DNA from: CBDFKV01 sp965249035
GTDB taxonomy: Bacteria > Pseudomonadota > Gammaproteobacteria > Arenicellales > Poriferihabitantaceae
Direction: 5' to 3'
Length of the DNA: 64,000 bases
Assembly (NCBI GenBank): GCA_965249035.1
Contig: CBDFKV010000006.1
Coordinates: 372,001-436,000, forward strand
How positions within the stretch are numbered: position 1 is the first letter of the stretch; the number at the start of each line of letters is the position of its first letter. Below the pieces are notes generated by a model that saw only the letters and a list, made by a program, of their open reading frames with translations, did no database searches and was not told the origin of the DNA. A program made the translations under genes and the position numbers. This document shows positions 43,264-51,531 of the stretch, in pieces.

Positions 43264-43914
43264 TCAGGGCGAAAGCCGATCCATTTCCCAATCAGATTGA
43301 TCGCTGCGGACAAACAAAAACCGATCATGCAGGCGGTGATTCCTGCCCTGCCAAAACTCGATTCGATGGGGTTTAATACGATAACCACCCCAGAATGACG
43401 GCAAAGAAATATCACCCTGCTTGAATTGTCGCTTCATGTCGTCAAGCTTGGCTTCCAACAAGCCACGGGTTGAAATCACGTCGCTTTGGTTGGATGCCCA
43501 CGCGCCCAATTGGCTACCGCGCGGACGCGTGCTGAAATAGCGTAGTGATTCCGTCGCAGACACTTTGCGAGCATGTCCTTCGACAATCACTTGCCGGTGC
43601 AAGCCAATCCAAGGAAAAATTAGGCTGATCTGATCATTTTCAGCGATCTGTTCGGCTTTGCGGCTACCATAATTGGTATAAAACACGAAGCCATCGTGGT
43701 CGTAGGACTTCAATAAAACAGTACGCTGTGAAGGAGCCGCTCCCACTGTGGCAGTCCCAACCACCATCGCGTTGGGCTCCGGCATGCCCGATTCAACCGC
43801 TTGCTGAAACCACACTTCAAATTGTTTGAAAGGGTCTGAGTTGATACTGCTCCGGCTTAAGCCCTCGTCGGCATAGGCTTCACGCAGCGCCTCAATATCA
43901 GGTCGATGTGCCAT
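43264..43914 (-). CDS. pdxH: Pyridoxamine 5'-phosphate oxidase
   Basis: 216 residues. FMN and substrate segments: NAMVVGTATVGAAPSQRTVL, LKSYDHDGFVFYTNYGSRKA, FSTRPRGSQLGAWASNQSDV, and the C-terminal PSFWGGYRIKPHRIEFWQGR with NHRLHDRF. It oxidises PNP/PMP to pyridoxal phosphate. It is divergent from alaC across about 200 bp. Confidence 0.93.
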   Translation of the reverse strand: MAHRPDIEALREAYADEGLSRSSINSDPFKQFEVWFQQAVESGMPEPNAMVVGTATVGAAPSQRTVLLKSYDHDGFVFYTNYGSRKAEQIAENDQISLIFPWIGLHRQVIVEGHARKVSATESLRYFSTRPRGSQLGAWASNQSDVISTRGLLEAKLDDMKRQFKQGDISLPSFWGGYRIKPHRIEFWQGRNHRLHDRFLFVRSDQSDWEMDRLSP

Positions 43915-44111
43915 GATGTTGTTGAATTGAAATAGAGCATTGATTCTATCTCTTTCGCAGCGTTATAACGAGCGACTAGCACCGAAAGCTTAGCCCACAG
44001 GCTAGCGGCCACCCACCCAAGCTGAATACCACTTATTGTCAGCGGGATAGGTTCGCTTTTTACCGGTCGGAACCCTATAATCATCGCCAAATTTTAGACC
44101 ATAGCCTGCCC

Positions 44112-45308
44112 ATGCCCAGCGACAAAGAGTTTGTGCGTATCAGCCGACTTCCCCCTTATGTTTTCAATATTGTCAATGAGTTAACGGCCAATGCGCGCCA
44201 ACGTGGCGAAGATATTATTGACTTTGGTATGGGCAACCCGGACCAACCAACCCCCCAGCACATCGTCGATAAGCTGGTTGAAACGGCACAACGCAGTGAT
44301 ACCCATCGCTACTCGCAATCTCGCGGCATTGCCCGCCTACGCAAAGCCATCTGTGATTGGTACGGGCGTCGTTACGACATCGAGCTTGATCCTGAGAGCG
44401 AAGCCATCGTCACGATTGGCTCTAAAGAGGGCTTGGCACATCTAGCCCTGGCAACCACCGGCCCGGGCGATACGATTTTGGTTCCAAACCCCTCTTATCC
44501 GATCCACCCATACGGTTTTGTGATCGCCGGCGCAGACATTCGCCACGTGCCGATGACGCCTGATAACGACTTTTTGGCTGAGCTGGAAAAAGCCATTATC
44601 GACACCTGGCCTGCGCCAAAAATGTTGGTACTCAACTTCCCCTCCAACCCCACCGGCGAATGCGTCGATTTAACCTTTTTCCAAAAAGTGGTTGATATCG
44701 CCCGCACACATGATATTTGGGTAGTGCATGATCTGGCTTATGCCGATATCGTTTACGATGGCTACAAGGCACCGTCGATTCTTCAAGCCGATGGCGCCAA
44801 AGATATTGCTGTCGAGTTTTTCTCCTTATCAAAAAGCTATAATATGCCCGGCTGGCGAGTGGGATTTATGGTGGGAAACCAAACCTTGGTTTCCGCCCTG
44901 ACCCGAATGAAATCGTATCTCGACTATGGCATGTTTACCCCCATTCAAGTCGCGTCGATCGCAGCACTGGATGGCGGAGATGAATGCGTTCACGAGATTA
45001 GAGATATGTATCAAGACCGCCGCGATGTACTCTGCAACGGCTTGGATTCGATCGGCTGGACTATTAAACGGCCCAAGGCGACCATGTTTGCCTGGGCAAA
45101 AATTCCGCCTGAATATGCACATATGGGCTCACTAGAATTCAGCAAAAAGCTGATTCAAGATGCTAAAGTTGCAGTCTCTCCCGGAATCGGCTTCGGCCAC
45201 TACGGTGATGATTCGGTGCGCTTTAGTTTGATCGAAAACGAGCACCGCACGCGGCAGGCAATTCGTGGCATTCGCCAAATGTTTAAAAATGATGGTTTAA
45301 TTAAATAA
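44112..45308 (+). CDS. alaC: Alanine-synthesising aminotransferase
   Basis: 398-residue fold-type I PLP aminotransferase. IIDFGMGNPDQPTPQHIVDK, HRYSQSRGIARLRKAICDWY, LNFPSNPTGECVDL, VHDLAYADIVYDGYKAPS, PLP lysine in EFFSLSKSYNMPGWRVGF and terminal arginine in DDSVRFSLIENEHR. AlaC makes alanine from pyruvate and glutamate. Its TAA overlaps the ATG of mltD (TAATG). Confidence 0.9.
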   Translation: MPSDKEFVRISRLPPYVFNIVNELTANARQRGEDIIDFGMGNPDQPTPQHIVDKLVETAQRSDTHRYSQSRGIARLRKAICDWYGRRYDIELDPESEAIVTIGSKEGLAHLALATTGPGDTILVPNPSYPIHPYGFVIAGADIRHVPMTPDNDFLAELEKAIIDTWPAPKMLVLNFPSNPTGECVDLTFFQKVVDIARTHDIWVVHDLAYADIVYDGYKAPSILQADGAKDIAVEFFSLSKSYNMPGWRVGFMVGNQTLVSALTRMKSYLDYGMFTPIQVASIAALDGGDECVHEIRDMYQDRRDVLCNGLDSIGWTIKRPKATMFAWAKIPPEYAHMGSLEFSKKLIQDAKVAVSPGIGFGHYGDDSVRFSLIENEHRTRQAIRGIRQMFKNDGLIK

Positions 45309-46678
45309 TGATGGTATTGAAACGGTTTTTCTTGCTTGGCTCTGTATCACTATTGCTCGGTGCTTGCGCCCATACTGGCGAGCCCGGCAAGAATTCTGAC
45401 AAGAAGGTGAATGCACAACCAATCGCTCAAAAAGCGGCATCAAAAAAACTAGACGCGTTTCAGCAACGACCAAAGCCAAGTATTGCTTCCCAGCGTGAAT
45501 TAGTAGCTACTCCTCCTGATTTCTGGACCCAATTACGCACTGATTTCGCTCTACCCGAACTCAACAACGATCGAGTCACCTACTATGAAAAACGTTTTTC
45601 ACGACACCCCGACTATGTAAAAAGAGTGTTTGATCGGGCGCGCTGGTTTTTGCCACACATCTATCAACAAACCAAAGCCCGAGGCTTCCCTGCAGAGGTG
45701 GCACTATTACCTGCGGTTGAAAGCGCATTTAAACCCGATGCGCTGTCTTTCTCTAAGGCGTCGGGTCTATGGCAATTCATCGGCAGCACTGCAACAATAT
45801 ACCAGCTGGATCGTAACCAGTGGTACGACGCCCGACGCGACCCAGTCTTGGCGACTGAAGCCGCGATGACCTTTCTTGGCGAGTTGGAACAACGTTTTGA
45901 TGGCGACTGGTTTCACGCATTTGCGGGATACAACGCTGGTGGCACGACCATTGAGCGGGCGATCAAACGTAATCGCAAAAACAACAAAGGCACTGACTTT
46001 GTCGACTTAAAACTTCGCACAGAAACAACCGATTACGTCCCTAAGTTAATCGCTTGGCGCAATATCGTACGTGACCCACAACGCTACGGCATCACGCTGC
46101 CATCGATGCCGCTTGATACCCAATTCGCGCAAATTGATACCGGCACCCAAACCAATATTCGATTACTGGCTAAATTGATCGATGTTGACGATAAAACCCT
46201 GCAGTTCTTGAATAGAGCGTACCACCGCGGCATCACCCCGCCCCAAGGCCCCCACTTGATAACCGTCCCGGCAGATAAAGCCGCATTGACGCGTACAAAG
46301 CTAGCGTCTCTGAGTAAGCACGACCACATGTATTGGGCCAGCTATCAAATCAAAAAAGGCGATGTATTGGGCAAAATTGCCAAGACACATGGAGTTAGTG
46401 TTGCTTCAATTCGTGACACTAATAAAATTCGCGGCAACCTTATTCACCCGGGTAATCAGTTATTGATTCCGATGAATCAGCCGCTTAACACGGCAGCCAA
46501 AGCGCCTAGCCCATCAACAAAGAAAGTCACGCACCGAGTACGTCGAGGAGAAACATTGTGGGAGATTGCGCGTCAGTATTCGGTCAAAGTTGCCCAATTG
46601 AGCAACTGGAATCGCAGCATCAAAGGCAGCCGAATTAAACCAGGGCAACGACTGGTCGTATTCCCTGGACGGTCTTAG
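45308..46678 (+). CDS. mltD: Membrane-bound lytic murein transglycosylase D
   Basis: 456 residues. Lipoprotein signal with lipobox LLGAC (Cys20). The SLT domain has the catalytic glutamate in LLPAVESAFKPDALSFSKAS, GLWQFIGSTA and FAGYNAGGTTIERAI. Two C-terminal LysM domains (YQIKKGDVLGKIAKTHGVSV and THRVRRGETLWEIARQYSVK) bind peptidoglycan. It cleaves glycan strands to 1,6-anhydro products. Its end overlaps the convergent rimI stop by 4 bp. Confidence 0.93.
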   Translation: MMVLKRFFLLGSVSLLLGACAHTGEPGKNSDKKVNAQPIAQKAASKKLDAFQQRPKPSIASQRELVATPPDFWTQLRTDFALPELNNDRVTYYEKRFSRHPDYVKRVFDRARWFLPHIYQQTKARGFPAEVALLPAVESAFKPDALSFSKASGLWQFIGSTATIYQLDRNQWYDARRDPVLATEAAMTFLGELEQRFDGDWFHAFAGYNAGGTTIERAIKRNRKNNKGTDFVDLKLRTETTDYVPKLIAWRNIVRDPQRYGITLPSMPLDTQFAQIDTGTQTNIRLLAKLIDVDDKTLQFLNRAYHRGITPPQGPHLITVPADKAALTRTKLASLSKHDHMYWASYQIKKGDVLGKIAKTHGVSVASIRDTNKIRGNLIHPGNQLLIPMNQPLNTAAKAPSPSTKKVTHRVRRGETLWEIARQYSVKVAQLSNWNRSIKGSRIKPGQRLVVFPGRS

Positions 46679-47154
46679 CTGGACTGATCCATGGATGGTG
46701 AAGCATTCGCTATATCCAGCGACATCAGCAACGCTTCCTCTCGCCCGCCTTTAGTTGGATAGTAGTTTGCCCTGTGGCCAACCTGCTTAAAACCTAACGA
46801 GCCGTACAAGCCCTGCGCCGCAGGGTTTGACTCGCGTACTTCTAAATGAAATCGAGTAATGCCTTGCTGCCGCAAATGGTTGATCAACGCGATTAGAGAC
46901 TGGCGGCCAAATCCTTGGCTCTGAATGTCAATTCGCACACCAAAATCGAGCAACTCAGCTTCATCGCCTACGCAGCTTATGACTGCATACGCCACTGCCG
47001 CCACATGCTCTGACCAAGCCAATAAAACCTCATGCACTGGGTTGTTGCTACTTGATCGAATCGCGACTTCTGACCAAGTAGCTGTGCCAGCATCACGCGC
47101 CATATCAACGATGACATCCACATCATCGCCCACTGCCTGTCGCCAGCTAATCAT
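46675..47154 (-). CDS. rimI: Ribosomal protein alanine N-acetyltransferase
   Basis: 159-residue GNAT enzyme with LLDFGVRIDIQSQGFGRQSL (acetyl-CoA binding loop Q-x-x-G-x-G/R type) and FHLEVRESNPAAQGLYGSLG followed by FKQVGHRANYYP, the RimI pattern. RimI acetylates the N-terminus of ribosomal protein S18. It lies 6 bp downstream of the uracil-DNA glycosylase gene, so they are likely co-transcribed. Confidence 0.85.
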   Translation of the reverse strand: MISWRQAVGDDVDVIVDMARDAGTATWSEVAIRSSSNNPVHEVLLAWSEHVAAVAYAVISCVGDEAELLDFGVRIDIQSQGFGRQSLIALINHLRQQGITRFHLEVRESNPAAQGLYGSLGFKQVGHRANYYPTKGGREEALLMSLDIANASPSMDQSS

Positions 47155-47160
47155 AACTGA

Positions 47161-47892
47161 CTAATGATTAGCCTTATCCACTACTGACTTCGCTAACAGC
47201 AAATCCTGCCACGTTTTGCGTTTATCGATCGGCGTCCGCAGTAAATAAGCGGGATGATAGGTGACCACCAGCGGTGTCTTGGCATCACCGTAGGCATAGA
47301 CAGTCCCACGCATACGGCCCAGAGGCCTGGTTTCTTTGAGTAATGCTTGGGCACTGATCCGCCCTAAAGCGACGATAACTTTTGGCTTCAGAAGCGCAAT
47401 TTGTTGGTGCAAGTAGGGTTCACAAGCCGCTATTTCTTCTGGCTTCGGGTCTCGATTATTCGGCGGCCGACACTTAAGCACATTCGCAATAAATACTTGC
47501 TCGCGCTGCTCACCAATCGCTTCAACCATTTTTGTCAGCAACTGCCCAGCACGACCGACAAAGGGTAAGCCTTGCTGATCCTCGTTTTGTCCCGGTGCTT
47601 CGCCAATAAAAAGCCAATCCGCGCTATCGGCACCCGCACCAAACACGGTGTTTTTGCGTGTTATATGTAATTCACAACGCTCACAGGCAGAAACTTCCGA
47701 CTGAATGCTACCTAAATCAGGCACGTCGCTCGCTTTAGAAATGTCCTTATTCGCTGGGACCACTTGGGTCGCGAGGGCTCGCGGCGGCGCTTCAATCGTG
47801 TCGACAGACACAACATCGCTCGGTGCACGTTCCACCCAAATATCTATGCCCATTTGGCGTAGTATCTGTTTTTTACGTGCGTCGAGCTGCAT
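47161..47892 (-). CDS. Family 4 uracil-DNA glycosylase
   Basis: 243 residues with an [4Fe-4S] cluster. Cysteines lie in ACERCELHITRKNTVFGAG and in ANVLKCRPPNNRDPKPEEIA with the following ACEPY. The catalytic loop is FIGEAPGQNEDQQGLPFVGR and the leucine loop VVTYHPAYLLRTP. It removes uracil from DNA. The N-terminal 70 residues are a variable extension. This is the second UDG-like gene in the window, and here the catalytic motifs are canonical. Confidence 0.92.
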   Translation of the reverse strand: MQLDARKKQILRQMGIDIWVERAPSDVVSVDTIEAPPRALATQVVPANKDISKASDVPDLGSIQSEVSACERCELHITRKNTVFGAGADSADWLFIGEAPGQNEDQQGLPFVGRAGQLLTKMVEAIGEQREQVFIANVLKCRPPNNRDPKPEEIAACEPYLHQQIALLKPKVIVALGRISAQALLKETRPLGRMRGTVYAYGDAKTPLVVTYHPAYLLRTPIDKRKTWQDLLLAKSVVDKANH

Positions 47893-47913
47893 CTTGATTT
47901 GCCCTGAAACCGC

Positions 47914-49458
47914 CTAAATAGTCAGCTGTGGATGCGCTTTTGGCTCAAGACTCACCAACTTATTCAGCGCATTGACATACGCCTTGGCCGACGCAATCAC
48001 AATATCCAAATCACGGCCATGGCCATTGACCACACGACCTTCATGCTTAAGGCGCACACCCACTTCACCCTGTGCGTCAGTGCCGCTGGTAATCGCATTA
48101 ACCGAATACAGCCGTAACTGTGTATCCATTCCTACCAAGGCTTTGATCGCTTGATAGGAGGCATCCACCAAACCGTTGCCCTTCTGGGTCAGCTTTTTGA
48201 CTTCACCATCTATTTCTAGCGTGATGGTTGATTCAGGTTGACGCACATCAGACTCAATACTGGCTTGCAAGCTAACCAGCTTGAAGCGTTCCTGACCCGA
48301 TTCAATCGAGGTTTCAGATGCAATCGACAATAAATCATCATCAAAGATTTCATGTTTTTTATCCGCCATGTCCTTAAATCGAGCAAAGGCTTCATTTAAC
48401 GCATCATCACTGTCGAACTCAACCCCCAACTCTTTCAGGCGATCAGCAACGGCATTGCGACCCGAGTGCTTACCCAACACCATCCGGTTTTCTGACCAAC
48501 CGACATCCTCAGCACGCATAATTTCGTAGGTTTCGCGCGCCTTTAAAATACCGTCTTGATGGATACCTGCTTCGTGTGCGAAGGCATTAACGCCAACAAT
48601 GGCCTTATTCGGCTGCACCGGAAAGCCGGTAATACCGGAAACCAAACGACTCGCTGGCACCAATTGGGTGGTATCAATATCTACCGTGCAATCAAATACA
48701 TCCGGGCGAGTGCGAACTGCCATCACGATTTCTTCCAAAGCGGCGTTGCCGGCGCGCTCACCCAAACCATTGATGGTGCACTCAACCTGACGTGCGCCAG
48801 CAATTACCGACGCCAGAGAATTTGCCACTGCCAAACCTAGGTCGTTATGACAGTGCACTGAAAATACCGCTTTATCTGCATTGGGCACTCGCGACATTAA
48901 GTCGGTAATCAATTTGCCATAAAGCTGCGGCATTGCATAACCGACAGTATCGGGGATATTCACCGTGGTCGCGCCCGCGTCAATGACCGCCTCCAGAATG
49001 CGACACAGAAAATCAGGCTCTGAGCGGCCGGCATCTTCCGGAGAAAACTCAACGTCATCAGTATACTGACGCGCTTGTTTGACCGCCGCCACTGCCCGCT
49101 CAACCACCTCATCCGGCTGTAGGCGCAGTTTTTGCTGCATGTGAATTGGCGAAGTGGCAATGAAGGTATGTACACGGCCACGTTTCGCCGATTTAATCGA
49201 CTCGCCCGCGCGTTCAATATCACCGAGATGCGCACGCGCTAGGCCGCAAATGATACTGTCGGTGATTTCTCTGGCAATGGTCGAAACCGCCTCAAAATCA
49301 CCCGGGCTAGCGGCCGGAAAACCCGCTTCGATCACGTCGACGCGCATTTTCTCTAGCTGCTTGGCCACCTGCAACTTTTCATCCAAAGTCATTGATGCGC
49401 CGGGGCTTTGTTCGCCGTCGCGCAAGGTAGTGTCAAAAATAATTAATTGATCGCTCAT
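47914..49458 (-). CDS. leuA: 2-isopropylmalate synthase
   Basis: 514 residues; first committed step of leucine synthesis. Catalytic TIM barrel: IIFDTTLRDGEQSPGASMTL, HTFIATSPIHMQQKL, VEFSPEDAGRSEPDFL, TTVNIPDTVGYAMPQLYG, SVHCHNDLGLAVANSL, QVECTINGLGERAGNAALEE, then HEAGIHQDGIL. The C-terminal allosteric domain (from about residue 395) should bind leucine. A GGAGAG lies before the ATG. A leucine-rich leader peptide reads 88 nt upstream on the same strand, indicating attenuation. Confidence 0.95.
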   Translation of the reverse strand: MSDQLIIFDTTLRDGEQSPGASMTLDEKLQVAKQLEKMRVDVIEAGFPAASPGDFEAVSTIAREITDSIICGLARAHLGDIERAGESIKSAKRGRVHTFIATSPIHMQQKLRLQPDEVVERAVAAVKQARQYTDDVEFSPEDAGRSEPDFLCRILEAVIDAGATTVNIPDTVGYAMPQLYGKLITDLMSRVPNADKAVFSVHCHNDLGLAVANSLASVIAGARQVECTINGLGERAGNAALEEIVMAVRTRPDVFDCTVDIDTTQLVPASRLVSGITGFPVQPNKAIVGVNAFAHEAGIHQDGILKARETYEIMRAEDVGWSENRMVLGKHSGRNAVADRLKELGVEFDSDDALNEAFARFKDMADKKHEIFDDDLLSIASETSIESGQERFKLVSLQASIESDVRQPESTITLEIDGEVKKLTQKGNGLVDASYQAIKALVGMDTQLRLYSVNAITSGTDAQGEVGVRLKHEGRVVNGHGRDLDIVIASAKAYVNALNKLVSLEPKAHPQLTI

Positions 49459-49496
49459 GAGCGCTCTCCAAAACTAAAATACGATTACAAGGTTTT

Positions 49497-49517
49497 TTGG
49501 TATCTCGTGGATACCAA
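49497..49517 (-). promoter_or_regulatory. Hairpin in leuA leader
   Basis: TTGGTATC, loop of five, GATACCAA: a perfect 8-bp stem between the leader peptide and leuA. On the leuA strand it is followed by A residues, not T, so it is not a standard terminator but may be one arm of an alternating leader structure. Confidence 0.4.
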
Positions 49518-49546
49518 TAATAAAGCCGGAATGTAGGGTAAGAGTA

Positions 49547-49654
49547 TTATTGCGCCAGCGGGCGCAGTAGGAGCAGCGTAGCAAGAGACAATAGCACGCG
49601 GACACCGGCGAATGCGGGGTCTAAACGGGTGTATTGTGCGTGATCTTGCTTCAT
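49547..49654 (-). CDS. leuL: leu operon leader peptide
   Basis: A 35-codon frame from ATG 49654 to TAA 49547, ending 88 nt before leuA. The sequence starts MKQDHAQYTRLDPAFAGVR and continues VLLSLATLLLLRPLAQ. Nine of 35 residues are leucine, including four consecutive codons CTG CTC CTA CTG, with the usually rare CTA used twice. The end of the frame forms the hairpin TGCGCC-CGCT-GGCGCA (49550-49565 region). Location, size and leucine run are those of an attenuation leader, in which ribosome stalling at Leu codons senses charged tRNA-Leu. No strong ribosome site is seen. Confidence 0.7.
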   Translation of the reverse strand: MKQDHAQYTRLDPAFAGVRVLLSLATLLLLRPLAQ

Positions 49655-49660
49655 GCGACT

Positions 49661-49689
49661 AGTTTAGCGGCAGAATTTTGAGATTGCAA
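49661..49689 (-). promoter_or_regulatory. Candidate promoter of the leu leader
   Basis: On the minus strand TTGCAA (-35), 17-bp spacer, TAAACT (-10), lying between ftsB and the leader frame. The -10 box ends 6 nt before the leader ATG, so the transcript could start at or next to the ATG, making the leader nearly leaderless. Match to consensus is moderate. Confidence 0.35.
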
Positions 49690-49718
49690 CGAAGAAAAAA
49701 CACGAAGAAAAAATGTGT

Positions 49719-50009
49719 TTAATCAACCACCTGAAAAAATGTCTCACCCGCTTTGATAAAGCCAAGCTCTTGTCGAACGATGGTTTCTACCGATTGACCA
49801 CCCTGTTTTAAATCGGTCACTTCAATCAGCAAGCGATCGTTCCTGGCCATCAATTCTTTATTTTCTTGGGACAATTCCACCGCTTTATCGCGCTGCCGGA
49901 AAAGATCAAATACATTCTTATCTCCTGCCCACAGCGCAAATTGTAACGCCAACAATAAGCCTAACAAAACAACAGAAATCGTCCGTGCCAAATGCTGATT
50001 GCTGGTCAT
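49719..50009 (-). CDS. ftsB: Cell division protein FtsB
   Basis: 96 residues. Short cytoplasmic start, one membrane helix (ISVVLLGLLLALQFALWAG), then a coiled coil (LFRQRDKAVELSQENKELMA, NDRLLIEVTDLKQ) and the FtsB end VETIVRQELGFIKAGETFFQ. It forms the FtsQLB divisome complex. It sits directly downstream of eno, the classical gammaproteobacterial order. T-rich sequence with a short stem after the stop (about 49690-49712) may terminate the transcript. Confidence 0.92.
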   Translation of the reverse strand: MTSNQHLARTISVVLLGLLLALQFALWAGDKNVFDLFRQRDKAVELSQENKELMARNDRLLIEVTDLKQGGQSVETIVRQELGFIKAGETFFQVVD

Positions 50010-50055
50010 ATTCCTCTTTTGCTATGCGGTTCGCGTAGTCCTAGACCGCCCTATT

Positions 50056-51342
50056 CTAACTGAGATTGCTGAACGCAGCCATGCCCGGAAATCCAGCCTT
50101 GGATTCTGCCTCGATCTGTAACAAACGGTTGTATTTGGCAACTCGCTCAGAACGACACAAGGAACCCGTCTTGATTTGCCCCGCCGCAGTAGCAACGGCA
50201 AGATCGGCGATGGTGGTGTCTTCGGTCTCACCTGAGCGATGTGAAATGGTCGCGCAATAGCCCGCATCCTGCGCCAACTTGATGGCATCCAAGGTTTCGG
50301 TCAGCGAACCAATCTGGTTAAACTTGATTAAGATCGAATTGCCCACACCGCGCTCAATGCCCTGCTTTAAAATGGCAGTGTTGGTCACAAATAAATCGTC
50401 GCCGGTTAGTTGGATTTGCTTGCCCAGCGCTTGGGTATGCGTCTTCCAGCCGTCCCAATCATTCTCGGCCATGCCATCTTCGATGGTCAGAATCGGATAT
50501 TTTGCAACCCAATCGCTTAAGTAGCGAGAAAACTCATCAGAGGTCAGTGACTTTGCCTCTGCGCCCAAGTGGTATTTTCCATCGCGGTAAAACTCGGTAC
50601 TCGCCACGTCCAATCCGAGCATGACGTCTTTTCCCGCTTCATAACCGGCGCGCTCAATCGCTTCCATCAGCAATTGAACACCCGCTTCGTTAGATTCCGC
50701 TTCAGGCGCAAAGCCGCCTTCGTCGCCCACACCTGTACTCAGCTTGTGATCCAGCAATACAGCCTTCAAGGTGTGAAAAATTTCAGCACCATAGCGCAAG
50801 GCTTCGCTAAAGTTTAGCGCGCCCACAGGAAGAATCATGAACTCCTGAAAGTCAATCGCGTTATCTGCGTGTTCACCGCCATTGATGATATTCATTTGTG
50901 GCACTGGCATCGTAAACTGCTGATTGCCGTACAGCTTACCTAAATATCGATACAACGGTGATTGCTCATCAGCCGCCGCCGCTTTCGCTGTAGCCAGAGA
51001 TACTGCCAATATTGCATTGGCACCTAAATGACGCTTGTTATCGGTCCCGTCAAGCTCAAGCATTATTTGGTCAATCACACGTTGTTCACTGGCATTTTGG
51101 CCGACAAGCGCTTGTTTGATCTGATTCTCAACATGAGACACGGCCTTGAGAACACCTTTGCCCAAATAGCGCTTTTTGTCACCATCGCGCAACTCCAGCG
51201 CTTCCAATGAGCCCGTCGACGCACCCGAAGGAACTGCTGCGGTACCGCGTGCGCCAGACGCCAAAATCACGTCTGCTTGAATCGTCGGGTTGCCCCGGGA
51301 ATCCAGAATCTCTCGACCCGAAATATCCGTTATTTGTGCCAT
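50056..51342 (-). CDS. eno: Enolase
   Basis: 428 residues. Family landmarks: SGREILDSRGNPTIQADVIL, VPSGASTGSLEALELRDGD, NAILAVSLATAKAAA, the general acid loop GDEGGFAPEAESNEAG, metal ligands in LGLDVASTEFY, LTIEDGMAENDWDGW and LTGDDLFVTN, and the signature ILIKFNQIGSLTET with SHRSGETEDTTIADLAVA. It interconverts 2-phosphoglycerate and PEP. Confidence 0.97.
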   Translation of the reverse strand: MAQITDISGREILDSRGNPTIQADVILASGARGTAAVPSGASTGSLEALELRDGDKKRYLGKGVLKAVSHVENQIKQALVGQNASEQRVIDQIMLELDGTDNKRHLGANAILAVSLATAKAAAADEQSPLYRYLGKLYGNQQFTMPVPQMNIINGGEHADNAIDFQEFMILPVGALNFSEALRYGAEIFHTLKAVLLDHKLSTGVGDEGGFAPEAESNEAGVQLLMEAIERAGYEAGKDVMLGLDVASTEFYRDGKYHLGAEAKSLTSDEFSRYLSDWVAKYPILTIEDGMAENDWDGWKTHTQALGKQIQLTGDDLFVTNTAILKQGIERGVGNSILIKFNQIGSLTETLDAIKLAQDAGYCATISHRSGETEDTTIADLAVATAAGQIKTGSLCRSERVAKYNRLLQIEAESKAGFPGMAAFSNLS

Positions 51343-51531
51343 GCTGAAACCACCTCTGATAGGACTAAAAATTAGGCCTCAAATTATAACTAAATCGCTC
51401 CTTTTTAACCGAGTTAAAGCGCCACTGTTTGTCTGGATATTTTGTTTGGCCAGCAAATAGTTAACGCTTCTGCCTATGTTCAGTCTTTTTGGGTAGAATC
51501 GGCCAACAGATTGTCAACTCACTGAATTCGC

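Noticed and set aside
49497..49517. leuA leader hairpin as an intrinsic terminator
   Set aside because: On the leuA strand it is followed by A residues instead of a T run.
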